This document shows positions 1 through 11,471 of a stretch of DNA of 64,000 nt, in pieces; position 1 is the first letter of the stretch, and every line of letters begins with the position of its first letter. The notes under the pieces were generated by a model, which was not told the origin of the DNA, ran no database searches, and saw only the letters and a list, made by a program, of their open reading frames with translations. The stretch is from Clostridiales bacterium (GTDB lineage: Bacteria > Bacillota > Clostridia > Oscillospirales > Oscillospiraceae), in the NCBI GenBank assembly GCA_021205695.1, contig JAJPXB010000043.1, positions 34,300-98,299 of the forward strand, given 5' to 3'. A program made the position numbers and the translations under genes.

Positions 1-37
1 GAAAGTCCGCCCGGATGCGCCGCTCCTCACTTGTCAT
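1..37 (-). CDS. 5' end of a CDS truncated by the window edge, probably SufS-type cysteine desulfurase
   Basis: Minus-strand ATG at 37-35 overlaps the sufD stop (ATGA); reads MTSEERRIRADF; position downstream of sufC-sufB-sufD suggests sufS. Confidence 0.45.
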   Translation of the reverse strand, partial: MTSEERRIRADF

Positions 38-1086
38 TGAAATGCCTCCTCCAGATAGTCGTGGATCTGTCCCTCCGCCTGTTCGTCGCCGATCTGCTGG
101 CAGACGGCCTCGATCCTGGCCCGGGCTACCATGTTTTCCACCGCCGCCCCGGTCATGCCCCGGGACATGAGGTAAAACAGCAGATCCTCGTCCAGCTGGC
201 CGATGGTGGCCCCGTGGTTGCCCTGCACGTCCTCCTCGGCGCAGAGAATAAGGGGGATGGTCTGGTTGACCACGCCCTCGTCCAGGAGGAGTACGTCCTC
301 CCGCTCGTCACCCTCCGCCCCGGCGGCGCCGTTCTGGAAGTCGATGGTGCCCCGGAGGAGCTTTCGGGCGGTGTCCCGAAGCACGCCGCTGGCCCGCAGC
401 TCGCTCTTGGAGCCCACCCCCCGGTGAAGGGCCAAATAGTTGAAATCAATATGCTGCTGATTCCGCCCCAGATAACCCGTATCCGCCTCCAGGGCGCTCT
501 TTCTTCCGTCCAGCGCGGCACAGCAGCCGGAGCAGGTCTCCGCCGCCCCCAGGAAGAGCTGCACCAGACGGAGCTTCGCTCCGTCACCGCACACAGCGCC
601 CACGTCGTTTAATGCCAGGTCGGCGTCCCCCTGGAGCTGGAGCTGCACCAGCTTTACCTGGGCGTTTTCCTCCAGCAGCAGTCGGGTCTGGAAGGCCAGC
701 AGGCCGCCCCCGTCCCGCTCTGAGGTATAATCCATCAGCAGGGTCAGGCGGCTCCCCGCCCGGGCCAGCACTTCCACCGGGAGTAGCTGGTTTTCCTCCA
801 GCCCCCGGCAGAGGTGAACGCGGACGACCCGTTCCTCTCCGGCAGGGATTGACAATCGCAGGGGCTCCGCCCCGCTCTCCCGGGTGAGTGCGTCCATATC
901 CCGGCCCATGCCGGTCTGTATGGCGGCGAAGGAGGCGCTGTCCCAGCCCTCTGCCGGGGCGACTTCTCCCTCCACCACCGGACAGGCGGGGGAGGGGACG
1001 TCCACCCCGTTCAGGGTGCAGTCGTTCATTTTCAGCCAGTGCCAGGTGGGGGCGCTCAGCCGGTTGACCTTTATATCCAAAGCCAT
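34..1086 (-). CDS. sufD: Fe-S cluster assembly protein SufD
   Basis: 350 aa ORF adjacent to sufB/sufC; SufB/D-like C-terminus (EDVLLLDEGVVNQTIPLILCAEEDVQGNHGATIGQLDEDLLFYLMSRGM). Confidence 0.88.
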   Translation of the reverse strand: MALDIKVNRLSAPTWHWLKMNDCTLNGVDVPSPACPVVEGEVAPAEGWDSASFAAIQTGMGRDMDALTRESGAEPLRLSIPAGEERVVRVHLCRGLEENQLLPVEVLARAGSRLTLLMDYTSERDGGGLLAFQTRLLLEENAQVKLVQLQLQGDADLALNDVGAVCGDGAKLRLVQLFLGAAETCSGCCAALDGRKSALEADTGYLGRNQQHIDFNYLALHRGVGSKSELRASGVLRDTARKLLRGTIDFQNGAAGAEGDEREDVLLLDEGVVNQTIPLILCAEEDVQGNHGATIGQLDEDLLFYLMSRGMTGAAVENMVARARIEAVCQQIGDEQAEGQIHDYLEEAFQ

Positions 1087-1108
1087 ATGCGAACTCCTTT
1101 CGGCGGTA

Positions 1109-2518
1109 TCACCCGATGCTGCCCTTCATCTCCAGCTGGATCAGGTTGTTCATCTCCACGGCGTATTCCAGGGGCAGCTCCTTGGACACGTTGTCCGCAA
1201 AGCCGCTGACGATCATGGCCCGGGCGTCCTCCTCGCTGATGCCCCGGGACATGAGGTAGAACACCGCCTCGTCGCTGATGCGGCCGATCTTGGCCTCGTG
1301 GCCCACGTCTACGTTGGCCGTGCGGATGTCCATGGCCGGGATGGTGTCCGACCGGGAGACAGAGTCCAGCATCAGGGACTGACAGGAGACGGATGCACGG
1401 CTGCCTCCGGCATTCTTCGTCATGACCACCGAGCTGCGGAAGGTGCTGATCCCCCCGTCCTTGGAGATGGAGCGGGTGTTCATATAGGAGGCGGTGCCCG
1501 GGGCGGCGTGTACCACCTTGGCCCCGGTGTCCAGATTCTGTCCCCGCCCGGCAAAGGTGATGCCGGTGAACTCCATCCGGGCGCCCCGGCCTTTCAGGAT
1601 GCTCATGGGGTAGAGGTAGGAGACGTGGGAGCCGAAGGAGCCGGACACCCACTCGATGACGCCGCCCTCCTCCACCTGGGCCCGCTTGGTGTTCAGATTA
1701 TACATATTCTTCGACCAGTTTTCGATGGTGGAGTACCGCAGTCGGGCATTTTTGCCCACAAACAACTCCACACAACCGGCATGAAGGTTGGCCACATTGT
1801 ACTTGGGCGCGGAGCAGCCCTCGATAAAGTGAAGGTCCGCCCCCTCGTCTACGATGATAAGGGTATGCTCGAACTGGCCTGCGCCGGGGGCGTTGAGCCG
1901 GAAGTAGGATTGCAGAGGGATCTCCACCTTCACCCCCTTGGGGACATAGACGAAGGAGCCGCCGGACCACACCGCCCCGTGGAGGGCGGCAAACTTGTGA
2001 TCCCGTGGAGTTACCAGCTTCATAAAATGATCCCGGATCATCCCGGCGTATTCCCCGTGAAGGGCGCTCTCCAGGTCGGTGTAGATCACCCCCTGGGCGG
2101 CGACCTCCTCCCGGACGTTGTGATAGACCAGCTCAGAGTCGTACTGCGCGCCCACCCCTGCCAGACTGGTGCGCTCGGCCTGGGGGATGCCCAGGCGCTC
2201 AAAGGTGTCCTTGATGTCCTCCGGCACCTCTTCCCAGCTGGCGGACATTTTGGTGTTGGGACGGACATAGGTGGCGATGTTGCTCATGTCCAGCCCGTCG
2301 ATGGAGGGGCCCCAGTCGGGAATGGGCATCCCCTCATAGATCTCCAGGGCATGGAGACGGAAATCGTGCATCCATGCCGGGTCGTGCTTTTCCCGGGAGA
2401 TCTGCTCCACCGTCTCACGGGTCAGGCCGGACTGGAGACGGAAGGTGTCCGCGCCCTCCTCATTGCGAAAGTCGTAGAGGTTGCGGTCGATGTCCTCGAC
2501 ATAGGTTTTCTCTTTCAC
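1109..2518 (-). CDS. sufB: Fe-S cluster assembly protein SufB
   Basis: 469 aa ORF with typical SufB sequence (SGGSFVYVPKGVKVEIPLQSYFR, FTGITFAGRGQNLDTGAKVVH). Confidence 0.96.
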   Translation of the reverse strand: MKEKTYVEDIDRNLYDFRNEEGADTFRLQSGLTRETVEQISREKHDPAWMHDFRLHALEIYEGMPIPDWGPSIDGLDMSNIATYVRPNTKMSASWEEVPEDIKDTFERLGIPQAERTSLAGVGAQYDSELVYHNVREEVAAQGVIYTDLESALHGEYAGMIRDHFMKLVTPRDHKFAALHGAVWSGGSFVYVPKGVKVEIPLQSYFRLNAPGAGQFEHTLIIVDEGADLHFIEGCSAPKYNVANLHAGCVELFVGKNARLRYSTIENWSKNMYNLNTKRAQVEEGGVIEWVSGSFGSHVSYLYPMSILKGRGARMEFTGITFAGRGQNLDTGAKVVHAAPGTASYMNTRSISKDGGISTFRSSVVMTKNAGGSRASVSCQSLMLDSVSRSDTIPAMDIRTANVDVGHEAKIGRISDEAVFYLMSRGISEEDARAMIVSGFADNVSKELPLEYAVEMNNLIQLEMKGSIG

Positions 2519-3279
2519 AGGGAGTCCTCCTCCGCCCCGGCGGTGAACCGCTCGAAGCCGTCCCGGTTGATCTCGTCCACCAGGGAGGCGTCCCCGGTGC
2601 AGACGATGCGCCCGTTCACCATGATGTGGGTATAGTCCACATGGAGGGCCTCCAGGATGCGGGTGCTGTGGGTGATGATGAGCAGACCGCCGTCCATATC
2701 CTTCTGGTAGGCCTCAACCCCCTGGGATACCATACGCACAGCGTCCACGTCCAGGCCGGAATCCGTCTCGTCCAAAATGGCCAGGGCGGGGCGGAGCATG
2801 AGCATCTGGAGGATCTCCGCCTTCTTCTTCTCGCCGCCGGAGAAGCCCACATTCAGGTCACGGTTGCCATAGGACCGGTCCATCTGGAGCAGGTCCATAT
2901 TGCGGTATAGCTCCCGGCGAAACTCGCTGTATTTCACCCGACTGCCCCGCACCTGCTCCAGGGCATTGCGGAGAAAGCCGCTCAGGGTCAGCCCCGGCAC
3001 CTCCAGAGGGTTCTGGAAGGAGAGAAACATCCCCGCCTTGGCCCGCTTGTCCACCGCCTCGCCGTCGATGCGCCGGCCCTGAAACCAGATCTCCCCGCTC
3101 TCCAGCTGGTAGTTGGGATTGCCCATCAGGGCGTAGCCCAGGGTGGATTTGCCCGCGCCGTTGGGGCCCATCAGTACATGGGTCTCCCCCCGGCCGATGC
3201 TCAGATCGACTCCGTGGAGAATTTCCTTCTCCTCCACACAGACGGAGAGGTTTTTGGCCTCAAGCAATAAATCCGACAT
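2515..3279 (-). CDS. sufC: Fe-S cluster assembly ATPase SufC
   Basis: ABC ATPase with Walker A GPNGAGKST and FSGGEKKKAEILQ signature; start re-assigned to MSDLLLEAKNL behind AGGAGGATAT. Confidence 0.95.
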   Translation of the reverse strand: MSDLLLEAKNLSVCVEEKEILHGVDLSIGRGETHVLMGPNGAGKSTLGYALMGNPNYQLESGEIWFQGRRIDGEAVDKRAKAGMFLSFQNPLEVPGLTLSGFLRNALEQVRGSRVKYSEFRRELYRNMDLLQMDRSYGNRDLNVGFSGGEKKKAEILQMLMLRPALAILDETDSGLDVDAVRMVSQGVEAYQKDMDGGLLIITHSTRILEALHVDYTHIMVNGRIVCTGDASLVDEINRDGFERFTAGAEEDSL

Positions 3280-3387
3280 AATATCCTCCTTAACAGGGCC
3301 TTGCCCCAGATCGCGCATAGCTGTCTGTCCGCCGGATGCTCCGAAAAAAGAAAAGGACACGTTCGGCCCTCCTCTGCGGACAAGGGT

Positions 3388-3421
3388 ATTGTACTCTGCA
3401 ATTCCTACCTTGTCAATAGGA
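3388..3421 (-). promoter_or_regulatory. suf operon promoter with overlapping inverted repeat
   Basis: Minus-strand TTGACA (3416-3411), 17 bp spacer, TACAAT (3393-3388); TCCTA-N9-TAGGA inverted repeat (3403-3421) overlaps the -35. Confidence 0.6.
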
Positions 3422-3709
3422 TTTACAAGGCAGTTTGGGGCGACAGGCTTCCTCCCCTCTCAAACTCCTATGCCATTGTACACCGCGTTGGCCATCTGAT
3501 ATCCGCCCTCCGGCCAGTACAGGCCGGGGAATGACAGAGAACGGTCGAAAATCTGCCGCCGACGGGCGACGGAGGCACGATCCCGGGACATTGTCTGCGC
3601 CGGATGATATGAACCGCACTGAAAAAGCAGTTGCAATTCTGCTCCAAATATGTCATAATAGGCAGGCGTTCCCGGATGTGTCCGCCGATCTGGCCTCCGG
3701 GACCCATCT

Positions 3710-3795
3710 GGAGACGTATCGAAGCGGTCATAACGAGCCTGACTCGAAATCAGGTAGCCCGCAAGGGTTCGTGGGTTCGAATCCCACCGTCTCCG
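3710..3795 (+). tRNA. tRNA-Ser (CGA)
   Basis: Acceptor GGAGACG/CGTCTCC, anticodon stem CCTGA-CTCGAAA-TCAGG, long variable arm, T arm GTGGG-TTCGAAT-CCCAC, discriminator G. Confidence 0.92.
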
Positions 3796-3913
3796 TTGTT
3801 GCCGGACGCATCGATTCTGCCCTCACGGGCCGGAGCGGGCGTCCGGTTCCCTTTGGCCCACGCAGGGGCGCCGATTCCTCTGCCAGCTGACCTATCGACC
3901 CGGACATCAGACA

Positions 3914-4136
3914 GGCACCCCCGGCTCATCGAGCCAGGGGTGCCTCAGCGTGTCAAAAATCCTTTTTGACACGCTGAGTACGATTTTTGAACTTTAGAAA
4001 AGTTCTAAAAATCGTTTTTCTTGCACGCGAGGGGGCTTTTTGCCCCCTCCTCCGCACCCCCGCTACTCTGTTGCGGGAGCCTCAAGCACTTTTTTGACAG
4101 TCTAAGGCACCCCCGGCTCGATGAGCCGGGGGTGCC
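3914..4136 (-). repeat. Copy 1 of a three-copy multi-hairpin element flanked by a locus-specific duplicated hairpin
   Basis: 160 bp core 3945-4104 between GGCACCCCCGGCTCATCGAGCCAGGGGTGCC (3914) and GGCACCCCCGGCTCGATGAGCCGGGGGTGCC (4106-4136). Confidence 0.9.
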
Positions 4137-4166
4137 TGCTTTCGCCTTGGTCTTGCTGTGCAGTTT

Positions 4167-5687
<1,521 letters not shown>

Positions 5688-5774
5688 AGTACCTCGTGTC
5701 CTCTTTCTGATTGAAATCTGTACACTGAGCGCCCGGAGGGAGGAACCCGGTCTCTCCCTCCGGATTCGGGAAAA

Positions 5775-6548
5775 TTACTCCTGGTTGGCAGCGTTGATGA
5801 TGGTGGTGAACGCCTCCGGCTTCAGGGAGGCTCCGCCGATCAGGCCGCCGTCGATGTCGGGCTGTGCCAGCAGCTCATAGGCGTTCTTGTCGTTCATGGA
5901 GCCGCCGTAGAGGATGGTCACGCTCCGGGCCACCCGTGCGCCATACAGCTTGCGGATGACGGTGCGGATCTCGCAGTTGACCTCGTTGGCCTGCTCGGGG
6001 GTGGCGGTGCGGCCGGTGCCGATGGCCCACAGGGGCTCGTAGGCGATGACCACATGGCGCATCTTCTCGGCGGGGATGCCGGAGAGAGCGGTCTTGACCT
6101 GGAGATCGATCAGCTCCTTGGTGATGCCCAGCTCCCGCTGCTCCAGGCTCTCGCCCACGCAGATGATGGGGTAAAGACCGGCCTCCACAGCGGCCTTGGC
6201 CTTCTTGTTGACGATGATGTCGTCATCGTTCCAGTACTGGCGGCGCTCGGAGTGCCCGATGATGACGTACTTCACGCCCAGATCCTTGAGCATGGCGGCG
6301 GATACCTCGCCGGTGTATGCGCCGCTGTCATGCTCGGAGACGTTCTCAGCGCCCACCTGCACCCGGCAGTCCTTGAACGCCTTCTGTGCGGCGGGGACGT
6401 TGACGAAGGGAGCGCAGATCAGGATGTCACACCACTTGGCCTTGGGGAGCATGGTTTTCAGCTCGTCGGCAAAGGCCTTGGTCTCGGATGCGGTCTTGTT
6501 CATCTTCCAGTTGCCGGCGATGAGGGTCTTGCGATATCTTCTGTTCAT
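5775..6548 (-). CDS. tpiA: Triosephosphate isomerase
   Basis: RKTLIAGNWKMN, VIIGHSERR, VIAYEPLWAIGTG, YGGSMND; start re-assigned to MNRRYRK at 6548. Confidence 0.97.
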   Translation of the reverse strand: MNRRYRKTLIAGNWKMNKTASETKAFADELKTMLPKAKWCDILICAPFVNVPAAQKAFKDCRVQVGAENVSEHDSGAYTGEVSAAMLKDLGVKYVIIGHSERRQYWNDDDIIVNKKAKAAVEAGLYPIICVGESLEQRELGITKELIDLQVKTALSGIPAEKMRHVVIAYEPLWAIGTGRTATPEQANEVNCEIRTVIRKLYGARVARSVTILYGGSMNDKNAYELLAQPDIDGGLIGGASLKPEAFTTIINAANQE

Positions 6549-6823
6549 TTTGACATACCTCTTTCTATATATACAGTGTCCTGTCCGGGGCAGACCTCTG
6601 ATGGGCGCTGACCAGTCAGGCACGGTTTTACAAAGCAAGAGCCGGGACTCCGAAGCAGGAAAAAGCCGGAAATCTCGGTTATATCCGGGAGACTTGGAAC
6701 ATTTTTGCAGAAGTTTCAGCTCCCGTCAGGCTCTCCCGCCGCCGGAGCGGCGGGAGAGCATCGATGCATGGGATGTGGGGGAGCTGCGCAAACGTGCCGC
6801 TGACACATTTGCCCGGCAAAATA

Positions 6824-8029
6824 TTATTTATCGAGCAGAGCAGCTACACCTGGCAGCTCCTTGCCTTCCATGAACTCCAGGGAGGCGCCGCCACCGGTGG
6901 AGATGTGGGTCATCTTGTCGGCATAGCCCAGCTGCTGAACGGCGGCCGCGGAGTCGCCGCCGCCGATGATGGTGATGGCGTCGGTCTTGCTCAGGGCCTC
7001 GGCCACAGCCTTGGTGCCCACGGCAAACTTGTCAAACTCGAACACGCCCATGGGGCCGTTCCAGATCACGGTGCCGGCGTCGGCCACGGCGGCGCAGTAG
7101 GCCTCCACAGTCTTGGGGCCGATGTCCAGGCCCTGCCAGCCGTCGGGAATCTCGCCGGTGGGGACCACCTTGCTCTCCGCATCAGGGGCAAAGGCATTGG
7201 CGCAGACGGTGTCGGTGGGGAGCAGCAGCTTGACGCCCTTCTCCTCCGCCTTCTTAATCATGTCCAGCGCATACTGCTCCCAGTCGGCCTCCAGCAGGGA
7301 GTCGCCCACTTTGCCGCCTTGGGCAGCCGCGAAGGTGTAGGCCATGCCGCCGCCGATGATGACGGTGTCGGCGATCTCCAGCAGGTTGTTGATGACGCCG
7401 ATCTTGGAGGAAACCTTGGAGCCGCCCAGAATGGCCACCAGCGGACGCTTGGGGCTGGCCAGGGCGCCGCCGATGATGTCCAGCTCCTTCTGGATCAGGA
7501 AGCCGGAGACGGCGGGCAGGTAAGCGGCCACACCGGCGGTGGAGGCGTGGGCGCGGTGGACAGTGCCGAAGGCGTCGGAGACATACACGCCGTCCGCACC
7601 GGCCAGGTCAGCCAGAGCCTTGGCGAAAGCGGGGTCGTTCTTCGTCTCGCCCTTATCATAGCGCAGGTTCTCCAGCAGGAGAATCTGTCCGGGCTGGAGA
7701 GCGGCGGCCTTGGCCTGGGCGTCCTCGCCCACGATGTCGGCGGCCATAATGACCTCCTGGCCCAGCAGCTCGGACAGCCGCGCCGCCACAGGCTTCATGC
7801 TCAGCTCCGGCTTCCACTCGCCCTTGGGCTTGCCCATATGGGAGCAGGCGATGACAGCGGCCCCCTGCTCCAGCAGATACTGGATGGTGGGCAGAGCGGC
7901 GCGAATCCGCTTGTCGTCGGTGATCCGACCGCTGCCGTCTTTGGCCATGGGAACGTTGAAATCGCAGCGCAGCAGGACTTTCTTTCCCTTGACGTCGATG
8001 TCAGTGACCGTTTTCTTGTTGTAGTTCAT
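6824..8029 (-). CDS. pgk: Phosphoglycerate kinase
   Basis: 401 aa; [53 protein letters not shown]. Confidence 0.97.
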   Translation of the reverse strand: MNYNKKTVTDIDVKGKKVLLRCDFNVPMAKDGSGRITDDKRIRAALPTIQYLLEQGAAVIACSHMGKPKGEWKPELSMKPVAARLSELLGQEVIMAADIVGEDAQAKAAALQPGQILLLENLRYDKGETKNDPAFAKALADLAGADGVYVSDAFGTVHRAHASTAGVAAYLPAVSGFLIQKELDIIGGALASPKRPLVAILGGSKVSSKIGVINNLLEIADTVIIGGGMAYTFAAAQGGKVGDSLLEADWEQYALDMIKKAEEKGVKLLLPTDTVCANAFAPDAESKVVPTGEIPDGWQGLDIGPKTVEAYCAAVADAGTVIWNGPMGVFEFDKFAVGTKAVAEALSKTDAITIIGGGDSAAAVQQLGYADKMTHISTGGGASLEFMEGKELPGVAALLDK

Positions 8030-8589
8030 ACAAAAGACTCCTTTCCTGTTTCCAGATCAGACTGATTTGCGTTTTCCGTCGGGCAGGTATGCCCCGGCTC
8101 CTGCTCCCGCATCTCGCCGTACCCCAGAAGGCCGGGGAACCCCTGCTGTCGCAGGGCCTCATAGACCACCACGGCCACAGAGTTGGCGAGATTCAGGCTT
8201 CGGGCCTCCGCACGCATGGGGATACGGATGCACCGGTCATAATGCGCCATGCGAAACCACTCCGGCAGCCCCGCCGTCTCCTTGCCGAAGAACAGCCAGC
8301 AGCCGTCGGCGTACCGCGCCTCCCCGTAATCCCGGGGAGCCTTGGTGGTGGCCAGCCAGAGATCCCGCTCCGCCTCAGGCCATGCCTGAAACAGGGCACT
8401 CAGGCTGTCGTGGACCTCCAGCTGCACCATGGGCCAGTAGTCCAGCCCCGCCCGCCGTACCCGCCGCTCTGAAATTTCAAAGCCCAGGGGACGAATCAGG
8501 TGGAGCCGTGCGCCGGTGGCGGCACAGGTCCTGGCAATGTTGCCCGTATTTTGAGGGATTTCCGGTTCTACCAGCACGATATGAAGCAT
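8026..8589 (-). CDS. tRNA (cytidine(34)-2'-O)-methyltransferase, TrmL/SPOUT family
   Basis: [66 protein letters not shown]. Confidence 0.9.
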   Translation of the reverse strand: MLHIVLVEPEIPQNTGNIARTCAATGARLHLIRPLGFEISERRVRRAGLDYWPMVQLEVHDSLSALFQAWPEAERDLWLATTKAPRDYGEARYADGCWLFFGKETAGLPEWFRMAHYDRCIRIPMRAEARSLNLANSVAVVVYEALRQQGFPGLLGYGEMREQEPGHTCPTENANQSDLETGKESFV

Positions 8590-8863
8590 TTCACCGGCAC
8601 CCCCTCCAAACACGGTACATTCTACCCTCTTTTTTCCGGAAAAGCAACAGTAAATCAGCGGGTTTTAAGCCATTTTTGCGGTTTTTTTCTTTCCGGCTTT
8701 GTCCAATTTTCATAAGAAGGGGTTACGGTAAACCCTTAGGACCCGTTTCCTGCCCTCCCAGACAAAAACCGGACGTGACTGCTTGCCAGATGGGCGATTC
8801 TGTGCTATTGTTTTCTATAGCAACAGCAACGGAATCAGCCTGAGAGAATGGAGACATATCGTT

Positions 8864-9670
8864 ATGTGTGAACTGGAGCGCAAGCTGCGCATCGTCGTCA
8901 AGGTGGGCACATCCAGCCTGACCCGGGCGGACGGGAGCCGAAATCTTCGCAATATGGAGCTGCTGGCCCGGGTGCTCTCCGACCTGAAGGGCATGGGGCA
9001 CGAGATCATACTGGTCTCCTCCGGGGCCATCGGTATGGGGGCGGGCAAGCTGGGCATGACCGCCCGGCCCAGCCAGCTGCGGATGAAGCAGGCCGCCGCC
9101 GCCGTGGGCCAGTGCGAGATGATGCACCTGTACGACAAATTCTTCGGGGAATACGGCCAGACGGTGGCCCAGGTGCTGCTCACCGACGACGACGTGAAGG
9201 ATCCCTTCCGCCAGGCGCACCTGTCCGGCACCTTCGCCGCCCTGCTGGGGCTGGGTGTCATCCCGGTGGTCAATGAGAACGACTCCGTCTCCGCCGCCGA
9301 GATCGAGACCGGCGACCGGAAGGTGCTGGGCGACAACGACACCCTCTCCGCCATCGTGGCGGGCCTGTGCCGGGCTGACCTTCTCATTATTCTCAGCGAC
9401 ATCGACGGCTTGTATGACAGCGACCCCCGGCAGAATCCGGATGCGCGTCTCATCTCCCGGGTCACGGAGATCAACGAGTCGGTGTACGACATGGCAGGAG
9501 GCGTCGGCTCCCGGTGGGGCACCGGCGGGATGGTCACTAAGCTGGAGGCCGCACGGGTGGCCAACCGGCTGGGCATCGACATGGTACTAACCAACAGCAG
9601 CCGCATGGACGACCTCTATGACATCGCAGAGGGCAAGGACGTGGGGACACGGTTTGTGGCATCCCGGTAA
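8864..9670 (+). CDS. proB: Glutamate 5-kinase
   Basis: IVVKVGTSSLT, ILVSSGAIGMG, VIPVVNENDSVS, GTGGMVTKLEAA; start re-assigned to MCELERKL. Confidence 0.95.
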   Translation: MCELERKLRIVVKVGTSSLTRADGSRNLRNMELLARVLSDLKGMGHEIILVSSGAIGMGAGKLGMTARPSQLRMKQAAAAVGQCEMMHLYDKFFGEYGQTVAQVLLTDDDVKDPFRQAHLSGTFAALLGLGVIPVVNENDSVSAAEIETGDRKVLGDNDTLSAIVAGLCRADLLIILSDIDGLYDSDPRQNPDARLISRVTEINESVYDMAGGVGSRWGTGGMVTKLEAARVANRLGIDMVLTNSSRMDDLYDIAEGKDVGTRFVASR

Positions 9671-9733
9671 GTCCCGGCAACAGACTAAGCGCAATTTGAA
9701 AAAAACAGCAGGAAAGGGCCCAGTGGTGTTCCA

Positions 9734-11404
9734 ATGAAAAAGGCAAATCGGGTTACAGCAGTCCTCAGAAGGTTTATTGAAGTTTGCTTTTTCCTCTTGA
9801 TGCTATGGATTTTGCTTGTCCGTTGTGAGGTGGTAGCGGCCAAATTCCCGTCTGTTCTGGGATATGTGCTGCTGATTTGTGGTGCCATCCTGTGTGTGTT
9901 TCTGCTATTCAAATTCCTGGAGAATCGAGAGAGAATCGGAAAGGTACGGAAGTGTGTTTCAGACGCGCTCAACCGCCTGAGCAGAGGGCAAATGGTCGCA
10001 ATCATCACCCTGGTTTCACTGCTCACAAAGACTGCAGTTACCTTCCTGTTCCAAATTGACTCATCCAAGTATTCAGACCCAGCAGTATATTACAGCTTCG
10101 TAGAGCAGCTTGTGGACGCAGGGAGGATTACAGAACATGCAGAATATGCTGCATACTATTCTTATACGCTGGCATTCAGTCTGCTGTTTGTTCCGGTGGG
10201 AAAGCTCTTTGGCGTGTCGATTACCAATTTCACAATGGAATTATCTGTACTGCACACCATCGTGGCAATCCTTTTCTTTGACCTGATCTGCTACTGGAAG
10301 GAGAAGAATACCGCCTTTGTCGCCGTGCTCTTTTGGGTGCTGGTTCCAACGACCATCGTCCAAACGCAGTTGATGTGCCACGAGAACGGTTTTCTGTTTT
10401 TTCATGTTGTGGCGATATGGTTTCTTTTCCGTGTTGTTCCGTCGCAGAAGCAGCCTCTGTGGAAGCTGTTCGCATATGTGATGGGCTGCTTATCGCTGTG
10501 CATCGCTGCATTAATTAATATGATAGGATATGTCAGCATTTGCGCCTTGGTTGTCTATCTTGTGCTGACTGTGGGCGCAGGCAGGATACAGCTTTTTAGT
10601 ACAGACCGTACGCCTGTAGCAGTACGCCTCCCCACCCGAATCGGGAGCATTCTGATCTGTGTGCTGATTCTTTTTGGAAGCTCTTGGTTGATTAGGATGA
10701 GTTTTGAAAGCGTGTGTGAAGATGTAATTGACGGATATCAAGAACTATTAGAACAAAGAGATAGTCGGAGAATTCCCTATAGCTGGTCAGTGTATGTTGG
10801 GATGAATTATGAGACTGCCGGGGAGTGGAATGAGGAAGATCAGTCTGTGTACTATCTCTATGAGGAAATTGAAGATGACGAGGAGGCAATTGAATATCAG
10901 ATCAATCTTCTGGCGGAAAGGTTTGCGTGGTATTGCGAGCAGCCAATGCGTATCATCATTCATCTGAATGATAAGATGCAGATGATATGGGGCCACTTTT
11001 TTAACCCATTGGGATATGGTTGGGGGAACGATATCAATGACGCTGTTTTGAATTGGAAAGGCGGTATTCTCTACCAGGTGTTCACTTTGTGCTGCCATCT
11101 CATCAACATAGCTGCGGCAGCAATTATTGTACTTTCCGCTCCGATCGGGAGAAGAAATAGACATGAGGGAGAAAATAAAAGCAGCATATATATATATTTG
11201 TTCCTGATCGGCGCTACACTGGTATTCCTGTTTGTAGAGGTATCGCCAAAGTACTCGTCACATATGCAGGTTTTCATTTATCTGCTGGCTGTGTTGAGGA
11301 GCAGAGATTGCCTTCGGAACCTGTTAGCGGGAAGGGAAAAGCTACAGCATCTCAAGTCAACTGTAAAAGGGAGACTGACAGGGAAATTCAAAACGTCCAG
11401 GTAG
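9734..11404 (+). CDS. Polytopic membrane protein, possibly GT-C-like glycosyltransferase
   Basis: 556 aa, many predicted TM segments; acidic SDPAVYYSFVEQL in an early loop after the second TM; visibly lower GC than its neighbours. Confidence 0.6.
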   Translation: MKKANRVTAVLRRFIEVCFFLLMLWILLVRCEVVAAKFPSVLGYVLLICGAILCVFLLFKFLENRERIGKVRKCVSDALNRLSRGQMVAIITLVSLLTKTAVTFLFQIDSSKYSDPAVYYSFVEQLVDAGRITEHAEYAAYYSYTLAFSLLFVPVGKLFGVSITNFTMELSVLHTIVAILFFDLICYWKEKNTAFVAVLFWVLVPTTIVQTQLMCHENGFLFFHVVAIWFLFRVVPSQKQPLWKLFAYVMGCLSLCIAALINMIGYVSICALVVYLVLTVGAGRIQLFSTDRTPVAVRLPTRIGSILICVLILFGSSWLIRMSFESVCEDVIDGYQELLEQRDSRRIPYSWSVYVGMNYETAGEWNEEDQSVYYLYEEIEDDEEAIEYQINLLAERFAWYCEQPMRIIIHLNDKMQMIWGHFFNPLGYGWGNDINDAVLNWKGGILYQVFTLCCHLINIAAAAIIVLSAPIGRRNRHEGENKSSIYIYLFLIGATLVFLFVEVSPKYSSHMQVFIYLLAVLRSRDCLRNLLAGREKLQHLKSTVKGRLTGKFKTSR

Positions 11405-11471
11405 CAGAAATCGGCCGGGCTGCTGTGACAGCAATCATTTTATTTTGTGCATTTATAAAGGAGGAACCAAC

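Noticed and set aside
3914-4136. CRISPR array or tandem repeat
   Set aside because: The repeat units are single dispersed copies with hairpin structure; there are no regularly spaced spacers anywhere in the window.
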